DNA from: SCUS01 sp966211675 | Lineage (GTDB): Bacteria; Myxococcota_A; Polyangia; Polyangiales; Ga0077539 | Assembly (NCBI GenBank): GCA_966211675.1 | Contig: CBIHPK010000008.1 | Location: 1-64,000, forward strand | Length of the DNA stretch: 64,000 nt | Direction: 5' to 3' | Shown: piece after piece, positions 39,718-47,800 of the stretch | Layout: each line of letters opens with the position of its first letter | Numbering within the stretch: the stretch's first letter is position 1 | Position numbers and translations under genes: made by a program | Notes under the pieces: model-generated | What the model saw: only the letters and a program-made list of their open reading frames with translations | Databases searched by the model: none | Told to the model about the DNA's origin: nothing

Positions 39718-40389
39718 TCAGGCGGCGCGGTCCTTCGCGTACGCGAGCGCGGCGCGGACGTCACGAGGCGTGACCCCCGGGAACTGCTCGACGATCTCGC
39801 GCACCGTCGCGCCTGCCTCGCGGTGGGCGACGATCGTCGAGACCAGCAGCCGTGTTCCCTTGATCACCGGGCGCCCGCTCTGGATGCTGGTGCGCTTCTC
39901 GATCTGGCCAATGTCCTTGGGATCGCGGCGCGTGAGCGCCACGACCTTCGCCCTGGTGTCGTCGGCCACGAGCGCCATCTCGAACGACATCACGGCCTGG
40001 CCGAACGGTGACGCTGAGATTGGCACCCCCGTCTCCGGATCCTCGAAGATCAGACGCTTGCGCTCCCCTGGAGCGCCAGCGACCCAGAAGCGCAGCGTCG
40101 CCCAGTTCTTCCCGGCCCGGTCGATCCAGACCTTGAGGCGCTTGAGCTGCTGTCGTGGGATGCGGTGCTCGTTGCGGAGTTGCGCCAGTACCCGCAGCTC
40201 GACGAGCTGCCGGAAGGAGTACAGCCGCGGCGAGCCTGGGATGCGGGGCCAGCTCCCGAGCGGGTCCGCGCGAAAGAAACCCTCCGCATCCCAGCGCGCG
40301 AGCTGGTCCTCCGTGAGTCCCGTGACTCGAGCCGCACGCTCGGCGGAGAAGGCTGCGTTCTGCAAGAGTTCTTCGTCCACGGTGTCCAT
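39718..40389 (-). CDS. DUF433 antitoxin with N-terminal MerR-like HTH
   Basis: 223 aa, ATG at 40389. N-terminal MerR-type HTH (SAERAARVTGLTEDQLARWD...LYSFRQLVELRVL) and C-terminal DUF433 (SGRPVIKGTRLLVSTIVAHR, then GATVREIVEQFPGVTPRDVR). This two-part layout is that of VapB45-like antitoxins. It should neutralise the adjacent DUF5615 protein and repress the pair. Position beside the phage repressor suggests expression in the lysogen, for plasmid-like maintenance or superinfection exclusion. Confidence 0.8.
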   Translation of the reverse strand: MDTVDEELLQNAAFSAERAARVTGLTEDQLARWDAEGFFRADPLGSWPRIPGSPRLYSFRQLVELRVLAQLRNEHRIPRQQLKRLKVWIDRAGKNWATLRFWVAGAPGERKRLIFEDPETGVPISASPFGQAVMSFEMALVADDTRAKVVALTRRDPKDIGQIEKRTSIQSGRPVIKGTRLLVSTIVAHREAGATVREIVEQFPGVTPRDVRAALAYAKDRAA

Positions 40390-40430
40390 TGTAACGCGTC
40401 GCGCCCCCTAACACTGTCGCAGGAATCACG

Positions 40431-41117
40431 TCACCCCCGCCCACCCTTCTTCCCGCTCGTCTCGTCGATCCCCTCGGTCGCGCGCTTGCCGAGCTCCTGC
40501 TCTGCCGCGGCAACGGTCTTCACCTTCTTGGCGCTGGGCTTCTTCCCCGCCTTCATCTCGGCGAGCTGCCGCTGGAACTCCAGGCGCTCGCGCTCCATCT
40601 CGGCGTTCATCGCCTTGAGCCGCTCCTCCTGGTCCGCGAAGGCCTTGCGGACGCGGGCGGGGTCCGCGAACTCGCGAGCGAGCCGCGCGAGCTTGATCGC
40701 GTCGCCCGGGGCCGCGGGCCCGTGGATCACGTAGGCCGCGGCCTTGCGCGCCGAGAGCCAGTGGACCTCCTCCATCTCGGGGTTCGCTCGCCGGTCGATG
40801 GCCTCGACGTCGAGGTAGCCGGGGATGTTCTCGGCGATGGGCTCGGAGGAGTCGGTGACGGCGGGCGCGTCGGTGTCGAGGGAGTCGGGGGAGCCGGCCC
40901 CGGTGGCCAGCCACGCGGCCGACACGCGGGCCTTGGCGGCGATGGCCTGAACGGTCTCCAGCTGCGGGTTCTTCGTTGTGCCGCGGGCGATCTGACCGAC
41001 GTGCGAAGGGCCTAGTCCCGAGGCCTGGGACAGTGCCTTGGCGTCCCAGGCGCTCCCATCGTCGCGAGTTCGGTTCGCGAGGATCCACTGCATCCGAGAC
41101 GCGAGCGTCGAGGCCAT
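40431..41117 (-). CDS. Prophage repressor, XRE family
   Basis: 228 aa from the ATG at 41117. The N-terminal HTH spans about 5-70 (ALSQASGLGPSHVGQIARGT). The middle is variable and the C-terminal 100 residues are a charged coiled-coil-like region (LKAMNAEMERERLEFQRQLA) with a Lys-rich end. There is no Ser-Lys peptidase domain, so RecA-stimulated self-cleavage is not expected. The sequence before the ATG lacks a Shine-Dalgarno. The recognition segment PSHVGQI is identical in the divergent Cro-like protein, which fits binding the same operators. Keeps the lytic promoters off. Confidence 0.8.
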   Translation of the reverse strand: MASTLASRMQWILANRTRDDGSAWDAKALSQASGLGPSHVGQIARGTTKNPQLETVQAIAAKARVSAAWLATGAGSPDSLDTDAPAVTDSSEPIAENIPGYLDVEAIDRRANPEMEEVHWLSARKAAAYVIHGPAAPGDAIKLARLAREFADPARVRKAFADQEERLKAMNAEMERERLEFQRQLAEMKAGKKPSAKKVKTVAAAEQELGKRATEGIDETSGKKGGRG

Positions 41118-41164
41118 ACGCGGGAGGGTATCCGACGAAACAGCGTCCTGTCGCGAAACGTCGA

Positions 41165-41208
41165 GACAACCTATTGACTTGATACGGGGGCGGTGACAAC
41201 CTGTTGCC
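41165..41208. promoter_or_regulatory. Central operator pair between repressor and Cro-like gene
   Basis: GACAACCTATTGAC (41165-41178) and GACAACCTGTTGCC (41195-41208), 30 bp apart, match the sites at 38552-38594. A TTGACT box (41174-41179) overlaps the first. The second ends three bases before the Cro-like ATG, which has no Shine-Dalgarno, suggesting a leaderless transcript. This is the OR/PR equivalent. Confidence 0.8.
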
Positions 41209-41211
41209 TCC

Positions 41212-41559
41212 ATGGACACTTCATCTCTCCGCGAGCGGGTAGAACACCTGCTGCATCAGGTCCCGGACCTCGACGCGAAGGAGCTCAGCCTCCTGGCGGG
41301 TCTGTCGCCGAGCCACGTCGGGCAGATCAGGCGAGGGCAGGTGGTCTCCGTTCAGGGAGAGACTGCCGATAGGCTCGCGCGGGTCACCGGAGCGTCGCGG
41401 GCCTGGCTCGCCTTCGGCGAGGGCGACGCCCCCAGCGACGAGTCGATCCGTACCGCCGTCGCCGCGGCTCGCGCCGCGCGTGACGCCACCGACCCCCTCG
41501 ACATCACGCAGCCGTTCCGCCCCTCCCATCCGCCCACCTCCACGGGCAAGGCGGCCTGA
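41212..41559 (+). CDS. Cro-like XRE protein, first gene of the rightward operon
   Basis: 115 aa. HTH at about 20-65: LDAKELSLLAGLSPSHVGQI, then RRGQVVSVQGETADRLARVTG. The recognition helix PSHVGQI equals that of the repressor. The C-terminal 45 residues are Ala/Pro-rich. The ATG is three bases after an operator, so repressor bound there would block transcription directly. It is expected to switch regulation towards the lytic programme. The next gene starts four bases after its stop. Confidence 0.8.
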   Translation: MDTSSLRERVEHLLHQVPDLDAKELSLLAGLSPSHVGQIRRGQVVSVQGETADRLARVTGASRAWLAFGEGDAPSDESIRTAVAAARAARDATDPLDITQPFRPSHPPTSTGKAA

Positions 41560-41562
41560 GCG

Positions 41563-41745
41563 ATGGAGCTCACCATCAACCTCCGAGGGCTGCCCCCTCG
41601 CTACGCCCTGCGCGCGGCGAAGCTCGTCGCCGACACCGTCGACCGCCTGGCTGCGTTGCCGGTCGGGGAGCGCGCGAAGAACGAGGCCATGGCGAAGGTG
41701 CCGACCATCGTCCGCCGCCAGCGGCAGCGCGCTGGGGTGCGGTAG
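41563..41745 (+). CDS. Small basic hypothetical protein
   Basis: 60 aa: MELTINLRGLPPRYALRAAK, then a basic end (TIVRRQRQRAGVR). Its stop abuts the next ATG in TAGATG. Charge suggests nucleic-acid binding. No family recognised. Confidence 0.5.
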   Translation: MELTINLRGLPPRYALRAAKLVADTVDRLAALPVGERAKNEAMAKVPTIVRRQRQRAGVR

Positions 41746-41874
41746 ATGCGCCCCCTCCTCGCGTTCTCCCTGACCCTCGCCGCAGGTCTCGTCTGCGCCG
41801 CCGTGCTCGTCTGGTGCGTCGCCGTCGCGGGCGGCGCGCTGGTGAACGTCGGCCCCTCCATGGGGGCCGCGTAG
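41746..41874 (+). CDS. 42-aa membrane microprotein
   Basis: MRPLLAFSLTLAAGLVCAAV, then VWCVAVAGGALVNVGPSMGAA. One hydrophobic segment spans about residues 4-32, with a positive start. TAGATG links it to both neighbours, so translation by reinitiation is likely. It may act at the inner membrane (superinfection exclusion or holin-like). Not recognised. Confidence 0.5.
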   Translation: MRPLLAFSLTLAAGLVCAAVLVWCVAVAGGALVNVGPSMGAA

Positions 41875-42024
41875 ATGCGCGCGCTGCTGTTGCTCGCGCT
41901 CGCCGCGCTGCTCACGGCCAATCTGTTCTGGCCCGACCACCCCGTCGTCGTGGTGCTCGACGTGCTCGCGGTGGTGGTGCTGGTCGTCGTCGCGGCGGTG
42001 CTCGCCAACCGGGAGGGCGCGTAG
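41875..42024 (+). CDS. 49-aa membrane microprotein
   Basis: MRALLLLALAALLTANLFWP, then a second hydrophobic stretch (VVVVLDVLAVVVLVVVAAVL) and a short charged end NREGA. Two membrane segments around DHP. It follows the previous microprotein and precedes the next gene directly by TAGATG. Together the pair could form a small membrane complex; no family recognised. Confidence 0.55.
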   Translation: MRALLLLALAALLTANLFWPDHPVVVVLDVLAVVVLVVVAAVLANREGA

Positions 42025-42561
42025 ATGGAGGCCATCCTCACGCGCTCCGAGTCGCCCCAGCCCGAGCGCGGCGCATCCGTGATCCCCGAGGCCACCGACC
42101 TCCGCGCCCGCCTCGAGCGCATCGCCCTGCGCGCCCTCGCGCTCTGCGACGAGCTGCCCGCCGACCTCGACCCGACGCAGCGCCTGTACGTCGCGCGCGG
42201 CCTCGATGCGCTCTCCGACGCGCTCGCCCAGACGGCGGCAGCCGCGGGCCTCGCACGCACCGGCCGCCGCTCGCTGCTGGCGCTGCTGGTCAGCGCGCGC
42301 ACCTATGCGGGCGACCGGCTGCTCGCCCTGCGCGGGTGGACGCGCGGGGTCGGCGACACCTGGCTCGACGCCTCGGGGGGCAGCGCTCCGTACAGCCGCG
42401 CCCGCGCCCTCACGATCATCGTGCGGGAGGTGCCGGACCTCCTCGCCCGCGAGCAGCGCGGCCAGGGTCACGAGCAGACGGGCAAGCGAGGCGGCGACAC
42501 GGGCGAGGGTCATGTCCCCACGCTCGCTCTCTCCGGTCCGGCGAAGAAGTCCCCAGAATGA
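42025..42561 (+). CDS. Hypothetical protein
   Basis: 178 aa. Helical Ala/Leu/Arg-rich body (DLRARLERIALRALALCDEL; RLYVARGLDALSDALAQ) and a Gly/Lys-rich C-terminus (RGQGHEQTGKRGGDTGEGH) that looks disordered. Linked by TAGATG upstream and ATGA downstream. No family recognised. Confidence 0.55.
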   Translation: MEAILTRSESPQPERGASVIPEATDLRARLERIALRALALCDELPADLDPTQRLYVARGLDALSDALAQTAAAAGLARTGRRSLLALLVSARTYAGDRLLALRGWTRGVGDTWLDASGGSAPYSRARALTIIVREVPDLLAREQRGQGHEQTGKRGGDTGEGHVPTLALSGPAKKSPE

Positions 42562-43088
42562 AGTCCAAGGGGACTCCACGCGTGAGCAGTGCTCTTCGCG
42601 CGGCCTGGGAGGCCGCGCGCGCCCTCCCGACGCTGCGCAAGCCGTTCCGCGAGGAGATGCGCCGCCGCGCCGCGGTCGCCCTCGATGGACTCGGCGAGAG
42701 CCAGCAGCAGCTCGGCGAGCTCGGCGCGTGCGACCCAAAGCGTGCCGCGCGCTGGCGCGACGACTCCACCAAGGGCATCGCGGCGCCCTGGTGGTTCCTC
42801 GCGGTGCTGCCGCCCACGAAGTTCCGCGCGGCGCTCGCGCACCTCGAGGAGTGGCACCGCGAGCTCTACGGCGACGAGGCGACGAGGCCTTCCCGCGAGG
42901 ACCTGTGGTTCCTGGCGAGTGAGTCGATGAGCCAGCTCACGGCCTCGTCGAGCCGCGCCCTGAAGGGCGATCAGAAGATCTGCGACGAGGAGGTGCCGGA
43001 CGTCCTGCCCGACGCGCTCACCTCCTACCGGCGCCTGCGCGCGTTCATCGTCGCCTGCGGCCACAACCCCGACGCGGAGGGGACGTGA
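42558..43088 (+). CDS. Hypothetical protein, possible DNA-binding regulator
   Basis: 176 aa, ATG at 42558. The basic N-terminus (RVSSALRAAWEAARALPTLR) and middle (LDGLGESQQQLGELGACDPK, then RAARWRDDSTKGIAAPWWFL) recall CII-like regulators that recognise DNA with a Q-containing helix, but the match is weak. ATGA and GTGA overlaps join it to its neighbours. Its position after the Cro-like gene is also where CII lies in lambda. Confidence 0.45.
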   Translation: MKSKGTPRVSSALRAAWEAARALPTLRKPFREEMRRRAAVALDGLGESQQQLGELGACDPKRAARWRDDSTKGIAAPWWFLAVLPPTKFRAALAHLEEWHRELYGDEATRPSREDLWFLASESMSQLTASSSRALKGDQKICDEEVPDVLPDALTSYRRLRAFIVACGHNPDAEGT

Positions 43089-43408
43089 GCCAGCGCCGAA
43101 ACTGCGTGGTCGCGACGACCGTGGTGCCGATGAGCGTCCTCCATCTCGACGCGCCGCCAACCGTCTCGTACGAGCGGCGTGCGGAGGTCGAGGCACGCCT
43201 TCGTGCGGGCGGCTTCGAGGTGTTCACCTTCACCCTCGACGACCTCTCGGGCTTCGTCCGTGGCGACGGGTGGCAGGGGTGGTTGCGCGCTCGTGGGTAC
43301 TGCCCGGAGAGCGCCGAGGCGGTGTTCTTCGACTACGAGCCGGGCTGGGGCGACCGGCCGGCGATGCTGCTGGGCGCACTCCGGCCCGCGCCGCGGAGGC
43401 TGCGATGA
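43085..43408 (+). CDS. Hypothetical protein
   Basis: 107 aa from the GTG at 43085. Beta-alpha mixture (VVATTVVPMSVLHLDAPPTV; RLRAGGFEVFTFTLDDLSGF) with aromatic-rich end (VFFDYEPGWGDRPAMLLG). Coupled on both sides by 4-base overlaps. No family recognised. Confidence 0.5.
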   Translation: MSQRRNCVVATTVVPMSVLHLDAPPTVSYERRAEVEARLRAGGFEVFTFTLDDLSGFVRGDGWQGWLRARGYCPESAEAVFFDYEPGWGDRPAMLLGALRPAPRRLR

Positions 43409-44829
43409 GCTACCAGCTCTGGCACCTGGTCAGTGGCGCCCCCGCGCTGCTCGGTACCCGCGACGACAAGGCGGCCATCGAGAAGCTCCGCCGCATGGAG
43501 GCGGGCGGCGAGCCGACGGCGATCGGGAAGGACGGCGTCGTGCTCGGGTCGATGCACACGACCCCGAAGCAGCTCGACGCGTTCCGCGCGGTGGTGAAGG
43601 CCGCGCACATCGCGGCGGGCGGGGCGCCCCCGGCGCCGCTGCCGGCACCCACCGATGCGCCCAGCGGTCGCAGCACCGGGATGGTCTTCGGGCGGGGGAA
43701 GCCGCTCGCGGCGAGCCACGACGACGAGAGCGACGAGGAGGAGGGCGACGACGTCGTGGCCGTCGCGCCCGCGCCGAAGGTCGGTCGCCCCACGACGCGC
43801 CCGCCGCTCGCCCGGCGGCGCGTCACGTCCGTCGCGGGCGGCACCCTCACGGCGACGCCGGTCGCCGCGGAGTCGCGCTGCCCGATCGGCGAGTGCCCGA
43901 ACCCGCCCCTCGCCGCGTCCGCGCGGTGCGACCCCGCGTACCGCCCGCTCTGCGCGTCCCATCGCGCGCTCGCGCACCGGGCGGCGCGCACGCTCCGCCT
44001 GAGTTCCGTCGATGCGGTCGCCCACGTCGCCTCGCGCGCCGGGCAGTCGCCGGTGCAGCCCGCGGGGTCGCGCAGCGTGCCGAGGCCTGCGCCCGTCGTG
44101 GCCGCGCCGCGCGTCGACGCGTCGGCCGAGCTCCAGCAGGCCCGGGAGCGAGCGACCGCCGCGGAGCGCTCCCTCGAGCAGTGCCGCGACGATGCCAACG
44201 TGGCCGGTGTTGCTGCTCTGCGCGAGGCCGAGGCCGCCGCGGCGAAGATCGCCGGGCTGCAGCGGCTGCTCGGCCAGGTCACCGGCGATCGCGATGCGCT
44301 ACGGGACCGCATCGAGAGCGCAGAGCGCGCCGCGGCCGACGCCGCGAGGATCGCCCGCGACGCGATGGAGCACGGGCTCAACGAGTGCGACTGGACCCGC
44401 CTGCGCGCCGAGCTCGCAGAGGAGGAGCGCGACGAGGCCCGGGTAGAGAAGCTCGAAGCGCTCGGTGCCGAGGCATACGCCTGGGACCTGCTCGACCTCG
44501 CGATGACCACCGGCCTCGGCGCGGTCACCGAAGCGCGCGCCGAGACCGACGCCATGTGCAGGCAGGCGGGCGAGCTCTCGCGGCAGCTCGGGGCGGTGCG
44601 CGACGAGCTCGCGGCCCTGCGCGCAGTGGCGCCGGTCGCCAACGTCCCGGCGTCGGTGCTGCTCGACGAGCTGATGCTGGAGCGCATCGCGCAGCGCGCG
44701 GCACGCCGGGCCGTGGTCCTCCAGGGCGACGCGGCGAAGCTCGCGCGGCTCGCCCAGGAGCACGGCGGGGCCGATGCCCTGGTGCGCCTCGTCGAGGGCG
44801 CGATGGCCCTCCGGAAGGCGGTGGGCTGA
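43405..44829 (+). CDS. Coiled-coil protein with a central Cys/His cluster
   Basis: 474 aa, ATG at 43405. An N-terminal small domain (YQLWHLVSGAPALLGTRDDK), an acidic linker (ASHDDESDEEEGDDVV), a CPIGECPNPPLAASARCDPA...LCASHRALAHRAAR cluster near 160-195 that could bind zinc, and a long coiled coil (about 240-440). A structural or scaffolding role in the replication complex is possible. Starts by ATGA and ends TGATG with the next gene. Not recognised. Confidence 0.55.
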   Translation: MSYQLWHLVSGAPALLGTRDDKAAIEKLRRMEAGGEPTAIGKDGVVLGSMHTTPKQLDAFRAVVKAAHIAAGGAPPAPLPAPTDAPSGRSTGMVFGRGKPLAASHDDESDEEEGDDVVAVAPAPKVGRPTTRPPLARRRVTSVAGGTLTATPVAAESRCPIGECPNPPLAASARCDPAYRPLCASHRALAHRAARTLRLSSVDAVAHVASRAGQSPVQPAGSRSVPRPAPVVAAPRVDASAELQQARERATAAERSLEQCRDDANVAGVAALREAEAAAAKIAGLQRLLGQVTGDRDALRDRIESAERAAADAARIARDAMEHGLNECDWTRLRAELAEEERDEARVEKLEALGAEAYAWDLLDLAMTTGLGAVTEARAETDAMCRQAGELSRQLGAVRDELAALRAVAPVANVPASVLLDELMLERIAQRAARRAVVLQGDAAKLARLAQEHGGADALVRLVEGAMALRKAVG

Positions 44830-45155
44830 TGGGCGACCACATCCCTTCGCCCTACGGGCCGCGTGAGTTCGACTGCACGGGTGAGCCGAAACACTGGCCT
44901 TGCGGCACCGGGTTCGAAGCGCAGGTCGCGCCCGTGGTCTACGAGAGCGCCCCCGAAGCCGCCGCGCGCCTCGGGGCGCACGAGCAGTTGCTGCGCAACG
45001 CCGCCCGAAACCGCGGGATGCTCACCGGAGCGACGCGCGGTCGTCCGGCGAGCGGCCGGATCGCTACCATGCTGCCCTCGACGCAGTGGGACCTGGCCTG
45101 GGCGGGCTACCTCGCCGATCGGCGGGTCTCCGGTCCGCGGAGGCGCGCGGCGTGA
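44829..45155 (+). CDS. Hypothetical protein
   Basis: 108 aa, ATG overlapping the previous stop (TGATG). MGDHIPSPYGPREFDCTGEP, KHWPCGTG, a helical middle and a basic Arg-rich end (YLADRRVSGPRRRAA). Next to a helicase. No family recognised. Confidence 0.5.
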   Translation: MGDHIPSPYGPREFDCTGEPKHWPCGTGFEAQVAPVVYESAPEAAARLGAHEQLLRNAARNRGMLTGATRGRPASGRIATMLPSTQWDLAWAGYLADRRVSGPRRRAA

Positions 45156-46873
45156 TGCTCTCGGCCGCCCAGCCGTTCCTGCTCGTCGCTGAGGCGCCTC
45201 CGCCGACGCCGGCGGGTCGGCTCGCGCCCCGCGACTACCAGAGCAACGGCATCGACGACGCGCGCCGCATCCTCGCCGAGGGCGTGCGCGCGCTCCTGCT
45301 GGTGATGGCCACGGGCGGCGGGAAGACCGTCGTCGCGGCGCTCATCGCCCTCGGCGCCCTCGCCAAGGGCAAGCGCGTGCTCTTCGTGGGCCCGCGCCGC
45401 GAGATCATCGCGCAGGCCTTCTGGAAGCTCGTCGAGGCCGGCGTACCCGAACTCGACCTCGGCGTGATCATGGCCGACGGGGTCATCCCCCACCCGGCCA
45501 CGCAGCAGCCCTACAGCGCGCGCCGCCCGATGGCGCCCTGCCAGGTGGCCAGCCTCCAGACGCTCAACAACCGGCGCCTGCCTCCCGCGGACGTGGTGTT
45601 CATCGACGAGGCCCACCACGCCACGAGCGAGACGTGGGCGAAGGTCATCCGCCACTACCTCGACGCCGGCGCGAAGGTCGTCGGCCTCACCGCCACGCCG
45701 TGCCGCGCGGACGGGCGGGGCCTGCGGATCTTCGAGCGCCTGCACGTCATCGCGACCTTCCGCGAGCTCGCGGCGCGCGGCTTCCTCGTCGTCCCGCGGG
45801 TGTTCATCTCCAAGAAGCAGGCGGACCTCGCCGGCGTGAAGGTCTCGGAGAGCGGGGACTACAACCAGGCGCAGCTCGCCGAGCGGATGGACAAGCGCGA
45901 GCTCGTCGGCGACGTCGTCGAGCACTACCAGCGGCTCGGCGCGGGCCGCCGCGGGGTGATCTTCGCCGCGTCCGTCGAGCACTCGCGGCACCTCGCCGCC
46001 GCGTTCGAGGAGGCCGGTGTCCCCGCGGGTCATATCGACGGCACCACGAAGACCGAGGAGCGCGACGCTGTGCTGGCGCGCCTGCGGCGCGGCGACATCC
46101 TCGTCGTCTGCAACTACGGGTGCCTCACCGAGGGCTGGGACGAGCCCTCCATCAGCTACGTCGCGCTCGTCCGCCCGACCGAGTCGCTCGCGCTCGCGCT
46201 GCAGATGATGGGGCGGGGGCTGCGCCCGCACGCGTCCAAGCCGGACGTGATCGTTGTCGACCACGCGAGCATCGTCGTCCGAGACGGCGTCCGACACCAC
46301 GGCTTCCCCCAGGACGACCGCGAGTGGGACCTCGAGGGCGCGGCGAAGCGTCCCGCCTCGGTGAGCTGCCGCACCTGCCCGAAGTGTTACGCGACCTTCC
46401 CCGCGGGCACGTCCGTCTGCACGGAATGCGGGTTCGTGTTCCCGTCGGCCGAGCGTGAGGACCTGAGCCAGGTCGACGACGAGATGGTCGAGACCGACGA
46501 CGCCGCGGTGCCCCGCCCTCCCTCGGTGTCCGAGCGCATGACGGCCTACGCCGCGATGCTCGCCGACGCGTGGGCGCGCGGGCGGAAGGTCGGCTGGGCG
46601 CGACACACCTACCACGAGAAGTTCGGCATGTGGCCTCGGGGCGCGCGCGCCAAGGAGCTCGAGCGCCAGTACCTCCGGCCCGCCACCGAGCCTGCGCCCG
46701 AGGTCGAGGCGCCCCCGCCCGCGCAGGCGATGCTCGCCGCGGTGGAGGCGGTCCCGGCGCCCGCCCTTGCCCCGCCGGTGCGCGCCCGTCGCATCGACCT
46801 CGCCTCGTTGCTCGCCCAGCGGCCGCCCGTCGCCGCGCGACCGGCGGAGGAGGTCGAAGCGTGGAGCATCTAG
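45155..46873 (+). CDS. SF2 DEAH-type helicase with zinc ribbon
   Basis: 572 aa. LAPRDYQSNGIDDARRIL (Q-like), Walker A MATGGGKTVV near 51, VVFIDEAHHA (DEAH) near 148, GLTATPCRADG (motif III), and helicase C-domain IFAASVEHSRHLA, LVVCNYGCLTEGWDEPSI and LALQMMGRGLRPH (motifs IV-VI). A zinc ribbon CRTCPKCYATFPAGTSVCTEC follows near 405-430. It should unwind or remodel DNA in phage replication. Its tail contains RARRIDLASLL (543-553), shared with the primase-helicase encoded 2 kb downstream. Start ATG at 45155 (TGATG). Confidence 0.88.
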   Translation: MLSAAQPFLLVAEAPPPTPAGRLAPRDYQSNGIDDARRILAEGVRALLLVMATGGGKTVVAALIALGALAKGKRVLFVGPRREIIAQAFWKLVEAGVPELDLGVIMADGVIPHPATQQPYSARRPMAPCQVASLQTLNNRRLPPADVVFIDEAHHATSETWAKVIRHYLDAGAKVVGLTATPCRADGRGLRIFERLHVIATFRELAARGFLVVPRVFISKKQADLAGVKVSESGDYNQAQLAERMDKRELVGDVVEHYQRLGAGRRGVIFAASVEHSRHLAAAFEEAGVPAGHIDGTTKTEERDAVLARLRRGDILVVCNYGCLTEGWDEPSISYVALVRPTESLALALQMMGRGLRPHASKPDVIVVDHASIVVRDGVRHHGFPQDDREWDLEGAAKRPASVSCRTCPKCYATFPAGTSVCTECGFVFPSAEREDLSQVDDEMVETDDAAVPRPPSVSERMTAYAAMLADAWARGRKVGWARHTYHEKFGMWPRGARAKELERQYLRPATEPAPEVEAPPPAQAMLAAVEAVPAPALAPPVRARRIDLASLLAQRPPVAARPAEEVEAWSI

Positions 46874-47556
46874 CTCTCGACACCAACCCCTCCACCGCGG
46901 CCCGCCTGGAGGCCGAGGGCGTGCGCATCACCGTGGTCTCCACGGGGCTCGCCGCCGCGCGCGTGGACCTCGTCGCCCCGAAGACGCTGCGGCCCTTCGT
47001 GCAGGCGGCCCTCGCGTGGCGCGTCGCCGCGATGCGCGCGCAGCTCGCCACCCGTGGGGGCCTCGGCGCCGTCGCGGACACGCCGGTCGCCGTCCCCGGG
47101 CTCAAGCTCCCGCTGGCGCCCGAGGTGCGATGGAGCGGCTGGACGGAGTCCTACGGCCGCACCTTCTGGCAGGAGCGCACGGCGCAACGCCCCGCGGGCG
47201 GGTGGTGCGGCTCCTGCGGCGAGCCCCACGCGACGCAGGGCGAGACCGGCGACTGCTCGCTCTGCAACGCCGCACGCGTCGCGGCCCTGCGCGCGGAGGG
47301 TCTGATCGGCGCGTCCGAGCCGCTCCCTCCAGCGCCGGCGTACCCGTCGGCCGAGGAGTTCCGGCGCGCGACCTACGCGTGCCCCGGCCTGCGCGCCGCG
47401 ACGCCCGTGCCCGCGCGGGTGCCGTGGGTCTGCGAGGTGTGCGGCTTCACGAACGTGGGTCGCCGGCGCGACGTGGAGGGCTGCGGCCCATGCACCAACC
47501 GAGAGGACACGACGCTCGACATGAGCCGCCTCGGGGAGGTGCGCCGTGCCCTGTAG
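46861..47556 (+). CDS. Hypothetical zinc-ribbon protein
   Basis: 231 aa from the GTG at 46861, with GGAGGAGG ahead of it and a 13-base overlap with the helicase. Two zinc-type clusters: WCGSCGEPHATQGETGDCSL followed by CNAARV, and VCEVCGFTNVGRRRDVEGCG followed by PC. The N-terminal 100 residues are beta-rich. Probably a DNA-associated accessory; no family recognised. Confidence 0.6.
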   Translation: MEHLALDTNPSTAARLEAEGVRITVVSTGLAAARVDLVAPKTLRPFVQAALAWRVAAMRAQLATRGGLGAVADTPVAVPGLKLPLAPEVRWSGWTESYGRTFWQERTAQRPAGGWCGSCGEPHATQGETGDCSLCNAARVAALRAEGLIGASEPLPPAPAYPSAEEFRRATYACPGLRAATPVPARVPWVCEVCGFTNVGRRRDVEGCGPCTNREDTTLDMSRLGEVRRAL

Positions 47557-47800
47557 GCGGATCGACCTGGGCGAGGGGACCTTCGCCATCGCCTGCGGCC
47601 GCGGCGCGCGCCCGAAGCCCTGCATCGTCTGCGGGCGCGACGGGGCGCGGCTCTGCGACGGGGTGTTGCCGACGCCCACCGGTGAGACGCGGATCTGCAG
47701 CGTCGCGCTCTGCCCGGAGCACGCTGTGCGCCTCGGCTCGGGCTCGGACTACTGCCCGAGCTGCGCGGCCGCGCGGGGCCTCGGCGGAGGGCCGCGATGA
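47546..47800 (+). CDS. Small zinc-finger protein
   Basis: 84 aa from the GTG at 47546 (11-base overlap). Cys pairs in KPCIVCGRDGARLCDG, VALCPEH and DYCPSCAAARG suit one or two zinc sites. The first residues CRRIDLGEG repeat part of the RARRIDL motif of the two helicases, perhaps by chance. Function unknown. Confidence 0.55.
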   Translation: MPCRRIDLGEGTFAIACGRGARPKPCIVCGRDGARLCDGVLPTPTGETRICSVALCPEHAVRLGSGSDYCPSCAAARGLGGGPR

